A stretch of DNA of 64,000 nucleotides from contig NZ_JACOQH010000001.1 in assembly GCF_014297335.1 (NCBI RefSeq), positions 434,001 to 498,000 of the forward strand, written 5' to 3'. Made by a program: the position numbers and the translations under genes. Source of the stretch: Roseburia_D yibonii. GTDB taxonomy: Bacteria > Bacillota > Clostridia > Lachnospirales > Lachnospiraceae. The notes under the pieces were generated by a model. It did not search any database. It saw nothing but the letters and a program-made list of their open reading frames with translations, and was not told the origin of the DNA. Below, piece after piece: positions 53,831 to 61,585 of the stretch; the first letter of the stretch is position 1; each line of letters opens with the position of its first letter.

Positions 53831-56179
53831 TTACATCATCTTCGTATCTTCCATACGTTTTTCCATAAAGTGGTTCAGCCTGATAAACGGAATCCGGATC
53901 ACAAGTCCGATCATAAGCCCCGCGACCGCAAACACGAGAAGTTCGGAGAGCGCCGTCTCAAAGGTGCTTCCGTACATGCCCGCAACCGTTTCACGCAGCG
54001 CGTTGATTGCATATGGGAACGGGAAAAATATATATACTTTCTGATAAAAGTCCGGCAGTATCTCGATCGGATACGTTCCGCTCGATCCGGCGATCTGGAT
54101 AACTACGATAACGACCGCAAAGGCTTTTCCCATGTCTCCAAACGCAATGGTGAGCGCGTAGATCAGCATGGAAAACGTAAAACTGGTGACCGATGCGGCA
54201 AACCAGAACAGTCCCGGATAGAGGATCTGGCATTTTAACAGGAAAATATCACCGAGCACAACGACTGCTGCCTGCACCTGTCCCAGGACAAAGAACAGCA
54301 GATATCTTCCGAAAAAGAGCTCATGATGCTTCGGATGATCCAGTTTGTCCGGATCCGCTTTTACCTTGATCAGAGATACTAAAAGCAGTGCGCCTACCCA
54401 AAGCGCCAGTACCGTATAAAACGGTGCAACTGCGGAGCCATAATTTTTCACTTCATAGACCGGTTCCGTCTCAATGGATACCGGCTGTGCAAAGAACTCT
54501 CCGTAGGTCTCCGGATCTCCTTCGAGAATATCCATCAGCACATCCACTTTTTCGTCTTCGCCTGCGGCATCGAGTTTGTCTGTGATATCGGTAAGCTCGC
54601 TGCTGACCGAACGGATCACCGCCTGGATCTGCACCAGACTGTCATCCAGTCCTGACATTGTCGTCTCCACGCCGTCAAACACAAGTCCCATGTTGCCAAG
54701 CGTGCTGTTTAAGTTGTTTAACAGATTGGTGACATTCGTCAGTGCCTGCGACATGCTGTCCAGCACATTCGACATTTCCGGCACAAGGTTGTTGGAATAT
54801 ACGCCCTTCATATTCTCGATCGACTGTTTGCAGCCGGAAAGTGTGCTTGAGATTCCCGCCGCATCCGAATCGATCGTAGTTTTCACATCATTTGCGATTT
54901 TGGAAGCGTCACTGCCCTGTTCCGCCTTGATATCCGAGATCGCTCCCTGGATCGTATTTAACGCCGTTGTGATATCACCGGCTCCGTTTTGCAGTGACTG
55001 GATCGCGTCCAGTGCCGCCTGGATCTGCTGCTTGGTCTCCTCACTGAGCTGGATATCGGATGGGATCTGAATATCCGGGATCTGGATGTCCGGAATCTGG
55101 ATCCCGCTCTCTGTGCTCTGTTCTCCGCTCTCATCCAGTGCCATCTTCTGTTCGTCTGTCACATCTTGTAACTGCTGCTGTTTATTCTCCGCTTCCTGTC
55201 TGCTCAGTTCTTCGAGTGTCTGCTGCAGGGTACTAAGCTGCGCGATCAGCGCTTCCGTATCATTTTTTGTCTGCGCAATGCTCTCCGCCGTCACTTTTGC
55301 CTTGTCACCAAGTCCCGCATTGGAAAGATCCGTTGCCACAGCGTCCAGCGATGCCTGCACCTGATTGAGCGCTTCCTGCACATCCGTGTTAAAGCCCGCC
55401 AGCGTCGCCTGTGACGCGGTAAGGCTCGCATTGGTATCCGTCACATCCTGTGCCGTATCCGATATTTTGGTGCTGAGTCCCGGGATCTTGTCGCTTGCAG
55501 AATTGACCGACGCAGTCAGTGCCTCATTTCCCTGGATAAAGGTATCGATCATGCCGTCATACGCCTGTAAGCTCGCATTGATCTCCTTTAATTTATCCTC
55601 AAAGCTCTCGATCCCATCGGAATTTTTGAGATCCGCCGACAGCTGGTTCGTCTCTGTAAAGATCGTACTTGCCACCACTTCAATAAATTTCTCATTGATG
55701 CTGGTCTGTAACGTCGTCGCCGCAGTATCCGTGATCTTCGGCGCGATCGCGTTTTTCTTCTCATTTTCATAATAGGTAATGGAGGAACCCTGGAATCCGT
55801 TCGTGACCGATTCATACATATTGCTGGTAAAATCCTCGCCGATCACGACTGCCGCATAGTATTTGCCGCTGTAAACACCATCAAGTGCCTGATCCTTATC
55901 GGTAAATACCCAGCCTATGGTATCGTTTTCTTTCAGCTCATCGACAACTTCGTCACCCATATTGACGACCGACCCGTCCGACAGCGTGTAATCCTTATCC
56001 TCCGTCGCGACTGCGATCTGCACGCTCGATGTATTTGCGTAGGGATCCCAGTTGGAATAAATATTAAACCATGCATACAAAGACGGTATGATGCAAAGTC
56101 CGATGGCGATGACCAGCGCGAAAAAATTCTTCATCAGTCCCCGCACATCCGATAAAAAGATCTTGATTATATTTTTCAT
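53831..56179 (-). CDS. YhgE/Pip membrane protein, copy 2
   Basis: 782 residues, GAGAGGA upstream. Same plan as its neighbour: an N-terminal helix, a long extracellular part with YENEKKNAIAPKITDTAATT and many Gln/Ser/Ala-rich helices. A short repeated stretch (IQIPDIQIPDIQIPSDIQL, near 365-383) comes next, then the C-terminal ABC-2-like helices. Extracellular length differs from copy 1, so the two are diverged paralogues. Confidence 0.9.
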   Translation of the reverse strand: MKNIIKIFLSDVRGLMKNFFALVIAIGLCIIPSLYAWFNIYSNWDPYANTSSVQIAVATEDKDYTLSDGSVVNMGDEVVDELKENDTIGWVFTDKDQALDGVYSGKYYAAVVIGEDFTSNMYESVTNGFQGSSITYYENEKKNAIAPKITDTAATTLQTSINEKFIEVVASTIFTETNQLSADLKNSDGIESFEDKLKEINASLQAYDGMIDTFIQGNEALTASVNSASDKIPGLSTKISDTAQDVTDTNASLTASQATLAGFNTDVQEALNQVQASLDAVATDLSNAGLGDKAKVTAESIAQTKNDTEALIAQLSTLQQTLEELSRQEAENKQQQLQDVTDEQKMALDESGEQSTESGIQIPDIQIPDIQIPSDIQLSEETKQQIQAALDAIQSLQNGAGDITTALNTIQGAISDIKAEQGSDASKIANDVKTTIDSDAAGISSTLSGCKQSIENMKGVYSNNLVPEMSNVLDSMSQALTNVTNLLNNLNSTLGNMGLVFDGVETTMSGLDDSLVQIQAVIRSVSSELTDITDKLDAAGEDEKVDVLMDILEGDPETYGEFFAQPVSIETEPVYEVKNYGSAVAPFYTVLALWVGALLLVSLIKVKADPDKLDHPKHHELFFGRYLLFFVLGQVQAAVVVLGDIFLLKCQILYPGLFWFAASVTSFTFSMLIYALTIAFGDMGKAFAVVIVVIQIAGSSGTYPIEILPDFYQKVYIFFPFPYAINALRETVAGMYGSTFETALSELLVFAVAGLMIGLVIRIPFIRLNHFMEKRMEDTKMM

Positions 56180-56351
56180 GAGTATTTCCTCTCCCTGTCC
56201 CGAAAAATGTATCTTTCCTGCCCAAAGGGCAATAATCAGACTTAGTATAGCATAGAAATTCTAAAACAGAAATGAAATTTTTATTAAATATAGAGCCATC
56301 CGGGCGCTGCCCGCCGCACGAAAAAACTGTTCTCCGATCGTTTGTTTCTTT

Positions 56352-58172
56352 CTATTCTACTGTCACAACTTTCGCAAGATTTCTTGGTTTATCCACATCA
56401 TATCCCTTATCCGATGAAACGTAATAAGCCAGAAGCTGTAATGCGGCTGCCGCCGGCAGACACATAAACTCATCCCGTACATCCGGCAGTTCAAAGGTAA
56501 GATATCCCTCTTCCTCCTCCGGCATCAGCTGTTCTTTCGCGAACAGCACCACATCCGCTCCGCGCGAACGCACTTCCCGGATATTTGAGACTTCCTTGGA
56601 CAAAAGCTGTTTCTGTGTTGCCACCGCAACCACCGGTGTATGCTCCGTGATGAGCGCAAGCGGTCCGTGTTTTAATTCTCCCGAAGCATATGCTTCCGAA
56701 TGGATATAGGAAACTTCTTTTAATTTCAAAGATCCCTCCATCGCAATAAAATAATCGAGTCCTCTTCCGATCATAAAAATATCCTTCGCGCTGATGATGC
56801 GTCCGGCAATATGATGGATCTTCTCTTTTCCCGCAAGCACTTTTTCCATGGCATCCGGCACCCGCTTTAATTCCCGCACAAAATCTCTCGTCTCTGTCTC
56901 CGTGAAATCCCCTCTCACATACGCCATGCGCGCCACTAAAAGCGCAAACAGCGCAAGCTGGGATGTGTACGCCTTGGTACTTGCGACCGCGATCTCCGGC
57001 CCTGCATTGGTGTAAAGCACCGCGTCACTCTCTCTGGCAATGGAAGATCCCTTTACGTTAATGACCGCGAGCGATCCAGCCCCTTTTTGCTTCGCGTATT
57101 TCAGCGCTTCAAGGGTATCGATTGTCTCTCCCGACTGGGAAACCGCAATGACTAACGTCTTTTCATCCACGACCGGATCGGTATACATATACTCCGACGC
57201 CATTTCCACGCTGACCGGAATATGTAAAAACTTTTTCATAAGAAACTGTCCGGCAAGTCCGGCGTGCATCGCGGAACCGCACGCAATGATGCATACGCTT
57301 TCACACGACGTAAGCAGGGAATCCGGCACCTGTTCCCCGGAAAAGTCCGGCAGGTCTTCCGTCGTTTTTTCTTCCAGCATACGCGCGATCACCCGCGGCT
57401 GTTCCGCCATCTCTTTTTCCATATAAAACGGGAATCCGTCTTTCTCGCTCATATTCAGTTCAAAATCGATCTCCAGATACTCCGGTTCTTTCTTATTTCC
57501 GTCAAGATCCGTCAGTGTTATCCCGTCTTTTGTCATTGTAAGCACATGGTATTCCGGAACTACAAAATACTGCCCGGTATATTTTCCGATCGCGGTCACA
57601 TCCGATGCCAGGATCGCTCCGTCTTCGGTTTTTGCCGCTACGATCGGGCTTACGTTTCGGATGGAATAGATCCGCTCCGGGAAATCCGCAAACATCAGCA
57701 CAAACGCAAACGTTCCCTTTAATTTTCCGACCGCTTTTTTTATGCAGTCATAAGGATCCCCCGCGTAAAAGTGATCAAACACACCAGCAGCGATCTCCGA
57801 ATCCGTCTGCGATCTCAATTTTCCCAAAAGACCATACTCCGCCGCAAGCTCCTCGTAATTCTCAATGATCCCGTTATGTACGAGCGTCACTTTTCCCACG
57901 CGATGCGGATGCGCGTTCGCGTCACACACGCCTCCGTGTGTTGCCCATCTGGTATGCCCGATGCCGCAGGTCTGTGTCAGCTTCCTGCCCTCACACAGTT
58001 TTCTGAGGTCAGCCACTCTTCCGGCACACTTATAGATTTCTGTCTTTGTTCCGTCCGGATCGGACAATGCGATCCCCGCGCTGTCATACCCACGGTATTC
58101 TAACAGTTCAAGTCCGTTCAATAAAACATCCTTTACGCTTTTTTTCCCTGTATAGCCGATAATTCCACACAT
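56352..58172 (-). CDS. glmS: Glutamine-fructose-6-phosphate aminotransferase
   Basis: 606 residues. N-terminal amidotransferase with Cys2 nucleophile (MCGIIGYTGKKSVKDVLLNG), HTRWATHG and GYDSAGIAL. Two SIS domains: VAVSQSGETIDTLEALKYAK-like (VIAVSQSGETIDTLEAL) and SEAYASGELKHGPLALI. The protein ends DKPRNLAKVVTVE. First step of UDP-GlcNAc synthesis. Controlled by the self-cleaving leader upstream. Confidence 0.98.
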   Translation of the reverse strand: MCGIIGYTGKKSVKDVLLNGLELLEYRGYDSAGIALSDPDGTKTEIYKCAGRVADLRKLCEGRKLTQTCGIGHTRWATHGGVCDANAHPHRVGKVTLVHNGIIENYEELAAEYGLLGKLRSQTDSEIAAGVFDHFYAGDPYDCIKKAVGKLKGTFAFVLMFADFPERIYSIRNVSPIVAAKTEDGAILASDVTAIGKYTGQYFVVPEYHVLTMTKDGITLTDLDGNKKEPEYLEIDFELNMSEKDGFPFYMEKEMAEQPRVIARMLEEKTTEDLPDFSGEQVPDSLLTSCESVCIIACGSAMHAGLAGQFLMKKFLHIPVSVEMASEYMYTDPVVDEKTLVIAVSQSGETIDTLEALKYAKQKGAGSLAVINVKGSSIARESDAVLYTNAGPEIAVASTKAYTSQLALFALLVARMAYVRGDFTETETRDFVRELKRVPDAMEKVLAGKEKIHHIAGRIISAKDIFMIGRGLDYFIAMEGSLKLKEVSYIHSEAYASGELKHGPLALITEHTPVVAVATQKQLLSKEVSNIREVRSRGADVVLFAKEQLMPEEEEGYLTFELPDVRDEFMCLPAAAALQLLAYYVSSDKGYDVDKPRNLAKVVTVE

Positions 58173-58254
58173 AAATTTTCCTCATCTTTCTTTTCTATAT
58201 CATAAAACGATTCATTCTCAGTTTATTTTTCTCATTCTTCCGTTATACCGTATT

Positions 58255-58380
58255 TGTTTTGCAGTTACCCGCATATTTGCCGGTATATCTCGCAGCGGAA
58301 TCTACGAAAGGGCGTCCGCCGAATTTTCGATAACCCTTTTCCTCGTTAACCTGAATGTTCAGGTGCATGGCGCTGGATGG
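58255..58380 (-). ncRNA. glmS ribozyme (GlcN6P-activated self-cleaving riboswitch)
   Basis: On the minus strand: CCAGCGCCATGC around the cleavage site (between 58374 and 58373, A then GCGCC). The P2/P2.1 pseudoknot parts AACGAGGAAAAGGGTTATCG and AAAATTCGGCGGACGCCC follow, then P3 CGTAGATTCCGCTGCGAG and P4 TACCGGC...GCGGGTA. This is the conserved glmS ribozyme core, about 200 nt upstream of glmS. GlcN6P triggers cleavage and lowers expression. Confidence 0.93.
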
Positions 58381-58464
58381 GAAAACATGTTTTTGTCATA
58401 CAGCAAAAACAGCGTCCGGATGGCTCTGTATTTAATTGTCAAGGTTGTTTTCTCTTGCTATTAC

Positions 58465-58494
58465 ATTATATATAAGATAAAACAATAAGTGCAA
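58465..58494 (-). promoter_or_regulatory. Probable promoter of glmS
   Basis: Minus strand TTGCAC (58494-58489), 18-bp spacer, TATAAT (58470-58465), about 85 nt before the ribozyme cleavage site. The -35 lies within the terminator stem of the kinase-like gene. Confidence 0.45.
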
Positions 58495-58512
58495 GCAGAT
58501 TAGCTTGCACTT
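58477..58512 (-). terminator. Terminator overlapping the stop of the kinase-like gene
   Basis: AAGTGCAAGC-TAATCT-GCTTGCACTT, a 10-bp perfect stem, then ATTGTTTT on the minus strand. It covers the stop codon. Confidence 0.7.
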
Positions 58513-59102
58513 ATCGTCTCTTTCAAAATTCCGGTAATTTCTACCATGGATTCTTCAAATTCTTTTTCGTTGTTGTTCTTAAAGATCAAAAGACCATCCT
58601 TGCTGTCCGCATTGTCCAGTTCTTTCGGAATATTAAAATTACAGGATGCGATATACTCATCCCAGTGCTCTAATTTCCATGTATCACGGTCAGAATTGCG
58701 TTCGATCATACGCTCATGTACGATCTTTGGATCTGTCTGTACCCAGATCACAGAAAGTGTTGCGCCTTTTTTCGCAAGCTGTTCTTTTAAGTTGTCCATA
58801 TAAGCGACATCACGCACTTCTCTGGTGAACGGTGCGTTGATCAGTACGATATCATCATACTCAAGCGCCTCTAATGCCAGATCTACCACACATTCGTACT
58901 CGTAATTGCGGATGTGCTCTTCAAAGAAATCACTGCTGCGGTTGTACGGTTCGCCGGCAACTTTAAAGATCTGTTTGGAAAGGACGATCAGTGTATCCTT
59001 GTCCAGATAAACGCAATGGTTCAGGCGTTTTGCCAATGCCTTTGAAATATACGTCTTGCCGCAGGCTGGCGGTGATGTTACGATGATTAATTTCTTAGTC
59101 AT
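58500..59102 (-). CDS. P-loop ATP-binding, zeta-toxin/kinase-like protein
   Basis: 200 residues, GGGAGG upstream. P-loop KLIIVTSPPACGKTYISKAL, with CVYLDKDTLIVLSKQIF as the acceptor-side Asp, VLINAPFTREVRD, and WVQTDPKIVHERMIERNSDR as the lid Arg region. It belongs to the AAA_33/zeta-like small kinases, and its substrate is unknown. No partner gene is adjacent, so a toxin role has no support. Confidence 0.82.
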   Translation of the reverse strand: MTKKLIIVTSPPACGKTYISKALAKRLNHCVYLDKDTLIVLSKQIFKVAGEPYNRSSDFFEEHIRNYEYECVVDLALEALEYDDIVLINAPFTREVRDVAYMDNLKEQLAKKGATLSVIWVQTDPKIVHERMIERNSDRDTWKLEHWDEYIASCNFNIPKELDNADSKDGLLIFKNNNEKEFEESMVEITGILKETISAS

Positions 59103-59408
59103 TCTAAATTTCCTCCCTGAAATTGGATAAATATATATTTTGATATTTTTTTAACATTCTTGAATATACATTATAAATATATTTTTCTCATTTTTCAATC
59201 ATTTTCACTCCATGCTTTTTCACATAAAAGTATGTGTGATCCAGCATTTTTTTATTTATATCTATCCATCCATTTTTGGATCGCGCATTTTCTTCCGTCA
59301 TTTTAACTATTTTCTACGTTGTCCGTCTCGTATTACCCGGTTAATCTGCTCGAAAAAGCACGAAATTTTATCAAAAAATTTTCATCAGGGAGGACGATCC
59401 GGTCATCT
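59103..59408. other. Intergenic stretch, nothing recognised
   Basis: AT-rich, about 300 bp, between two minus-strand genes. No gene, clear hairpin with T tract or known leader was seen. Confidence 0.5.
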
Positions 59409-59906
59409 TTACGCGGTCAGAACCTTTTCGATCTCAACCACATACATCGTATGAAAATCATTTCCCGGATACCAGCGCTCGATATTGCTCTTATCGATAA
59501 AACAGTCCGCTTCTAACGGCTGCGCGTACAGTTTCTTACAGATAAACGCGAGTCTCGCGTCCGCAAAATACGGAACCCCGTTTTCCTCTGCGATACCCAG
59601 TCCGGATTTTGCGATCTTATCCTCGTCTCTGCCGGATACCGTACCAAAGTAATTTAACTCTTTCCGGTAAGCCTCCGGCAGCACGCTGATCGACATTTCC
59701 GCCGCCGCATCCACAAATTCCTTGGTATAACGCTGCGGGCGGATGAATAAAAATGCAACCTGTTTGCCCCACATTACGCCAACGCCGCCCCAGGACGCCG
59801 TCATGGTGTTCACCTTTCCATCCTTTTTCGCTGTCAGAAGCAGCCAGTCTTTTCCTATCATCTGAAATGCGTTTTCGTTCAGTGCTTCACATGTAATTTC
59901 CGTCAT
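59409..59906 (-). CDS. Flavin reductase-like (FMN-binding split-barrel) protein
   Basis: 165 residues. Split-barrel flavin pattern: MIGKDWLLLTAKKDGKVNTM, TASWGGVGVMWGKQVAFLFI, RPQRYTKEFVDAAAEMSISV and YFGTVSGRDEDKIAKSGLG. It probably binds FMN and reduces an unknown acceptor. Small single gene before the GntR gene. Confidence 0.88.
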   Translation of the reverse strand: MTEITCEALNENAFQMIGKDWLLLTAKKDGKVNTMTASWGGVGVMWGKQVAFLFIRPQRYTKEFVDAAAEMSISVLPEAYRKELNYFGTVSGRDEDKIAKSGLGIAEENGVPYFADARLAFICKKLYAQPLEADCFIDKSNIERWYPGNDFHTMYVVEIEKVLTA

Positions 59907-59996
59907 AATGATCTATGAACTCCTTTCTTACTTCTTATTATAATGCCATCATAACACAAAGCTATCTTATGCGGCAAGACCTGTACGTTTGCTCTC

Positions 59997-60704
59997 TTAT
60001 TCATAGTAGATCTGTTCTTTTCCGCCGATCGCCATCTCCAGGTACTGATCGATCCACAAAAACGCGCCGTCCGCGTCCCGGTCACAGATGTAATTATAGA
60101 GGATCTCCGTATTTCTGCTTAAGCGCTCAATCCCGTACAGCTTACAGTACCGCTCCCAGAGCGTGATGACCACCGGTTTGAATGAGGAATAAAAGATCGG
60201 CAGGATGCTGTTTTTTGAAATAAACGCAAGCTCATGCTGGAACGCGAACGCCGCCTCCGCCGCAGCCTGCGGCGTTTCTGTCATCGCAAGTTCCACCAGC
60301 TTTCTGCCAAGCACTTTCAGTTCTTCTTCCGTTGCGCATAAGATTGCCTGCTCCGCAGCCATATGTTCCAGCGCGCGCCGGATCTCCAGAATAGAACGGA
60401 TTTCCTGTCTGCCGAGCCGCCCGCCGTGATACTCCATGAGTGCGATCAGCGTGCTGATGTTCCCGTTTCTTCTATAATCAGAGACGAACGTCCGCCTGCG
60501 CGGCTGGATTTCCAAAAAGCCCTCCTCTGCCAGTTCCGCGAGTCCGCTGTTTACCACCGCGCGGCTCACCTGCATCTGTGCCGCCAGCTCGCGCTCCGAG
60601 GGAAGCGCGGTTCCGATCGGGATCTCCCCCGATAATATTTTATCCTGCAGCTGACTCACAAACAGGCTCTTTAACGTCGGCGCAGATAATCTTTCAAACT
60701 TCAT
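59997..60704 (-). CDS. FadR/GntR family transcriptional regulator
   Basis: 235 residues. GntR winged helix (LQDKILSGEIPIGTALPSER then ELAAQMQVSRAVVNSGLAEL), then a helical FadR-type C-terminal domain (EIRSILEIRRALEHMAAEQA). It is divergent from hypB, with a palindromic CTGGT-N3-ACCAG just upstream of its own start. It probably represses itself and the hypB operon. The effector is unknown, perhaps a carboxylic acid or acyl-CoA. Confidence 0.9.
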   Translation of the reverse strand: MKFERLSAPTLKSLFVSQLQDKILSGEIPIGTALPSERELAAQMQVSRAVVNSGLAELAEEGFLEIQPRRRTFVSDYRRNGNISTLIALMEYHGGRLGRQEIRSILEIRRALEHMAAEQAILCATEEELKVLGRKLVELAMTETPQAAAEAAFAFQHELAFISKNSILPIFYSSFKPVVITLWERYCKLYGIERLSRNTEILYNYICDRDADGAFLWIDQYLEMAIGGKEQIYYE

Positions 60705-60719
60705 AGTGCCCTCCTTGCT

Positions 60720-60741
60720 ACTGGTTATACCAGATACCAGT
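60720..60741. promoter_or_regulatory. GntR-type operator
   Basis: CTGGTTATACCAG (60721-60733, perfect arms CTGGT/ACCAG) within the longer ACTGG...CCAGT. A TATACCAGA half-site recurs at 60815-60823, nearer hypB. Confidence 0.6.
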
Positions 60742-60916
60742 GACTTTAGTTTATCATACTTTTCCTTAAAAACAAAGTCTGTTTTTCTTCCGAAAACTGT
60801 GAAAATTCAACATTTATACCAGAATGCCCCTGCGGCAAATTGACGGTATGCCAAATGCATGATAAAATAATAACAAAGTATTGGTATGTTCCAACTACAG
60901 ATAAGGAGTTTATCGT

Positions 60917-61585
60917 ATGAATCATGTAAAAGTACTCGAAATCAAGCAGAGTGTTTTTGCGAACAACGACAAGCAGGCGGACGAACTGCGTGATCTGTTG
61001 AAGCAAAAGCACGTTTTTTTACTTAATCTGATGTCTTCTCCGGGTTCCGGAAAGACAACCACCCTGCGTCAGACCATCGCCCTGTTAAAGGACGAATTTA
61101 AGATCGGCGTCATGGAAGCGGATATCGACTCTGACGTTGACGCGGCGGCGATCGCAGCGACCGGCGCAAAAGCGATCCAGCTTCACACCGGCGGCATGTG
61201 CCACCTCGATGCCGCCATGACAAGACAGGGACTGGAGGGACTCGGTACGGACGATGTCGATCTCGCCATCTTAGAAAATGTCGGAAATCTGGTCTGTCCG
61301 GCTGAGTTTGACACCGGCGCTGTAAAAAATGCCATGATCCTCTCCGTTCCGGAGGGACACGACAAGCCATTAAAATATCCGTTAATGTTTTCTGTCTGCG
61401 ATGTTGTCCTGATCAACAAGATCGATGTCATGCCATATTTTGACTTTGATCTGGAAAAATGCAAGGAATATATCCACATGCGCAATCCGAAAGCCAAGGT
61501 CATTCCGATCTGCGCAAAGACCGGCGAGGGCATGGATGCATGGAAAGAATGGCTGACCAAAGAAGTAAAGGAGTGGAGAGCATAA
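60917..61585 (+). CDS. hypB: HypB-like GTPase (nickel-enzyme accessory protein)
   Basis: 222 residues, AAGGAG upstream. G1 loop LMSSPGSGKTTTLRQTIALL (GSGK at about 44-47), EADIDSDVDAAAIAATGAKA, LHTGGMCHLDAAMTRQGLEG (metal-site Cys and His), LENVGNLVCPAEFDTGAVKN, and guanine motif NKIDVMPYFDFD. HypB inserts Ni into hydrogenase or hands it on. It lacks the N-terminal CxxCGC and His-rich stretches. No hypA, hydrogenase or urease gene is in view; the next gene (overlap TAATG) is a ferredoxin-flavoenzyme. Confidence 0.93.
   Translation: MNHVKVLEIKQSVFANNDKQADELRDLLKQKHVFLLNLMSSPGSGKTTTLRQTIALLKDEFKIGVMEADIDSDVDAAAIAATGAKAIQLHTGGMCHLDAAMTRQGLEGLGTDDVDLAILENVGNLVCPAEFDTGAVKNAMILSVPEGHDKPLKYPLMFSVCDVVLINKIDVMPYFDFDLEKCKEYIHMRNPKAKVIPICAKTGEGMDAWKEWLTKEVKEWRA

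Noticed and set aside
55060..55110. Short IQIPD repeat in the second YhgE as a CRISPR-like or mobile repeat
   Set aside because: Three in-frame copies of a 5-residue motif in a coding region; no spacers and no other copies.
58500..59102. Zeta-toxin of a toxin-antitoxin pair
   Set aside because: P-loop kinase pattern only; there is no small antitoxin gene next to it.
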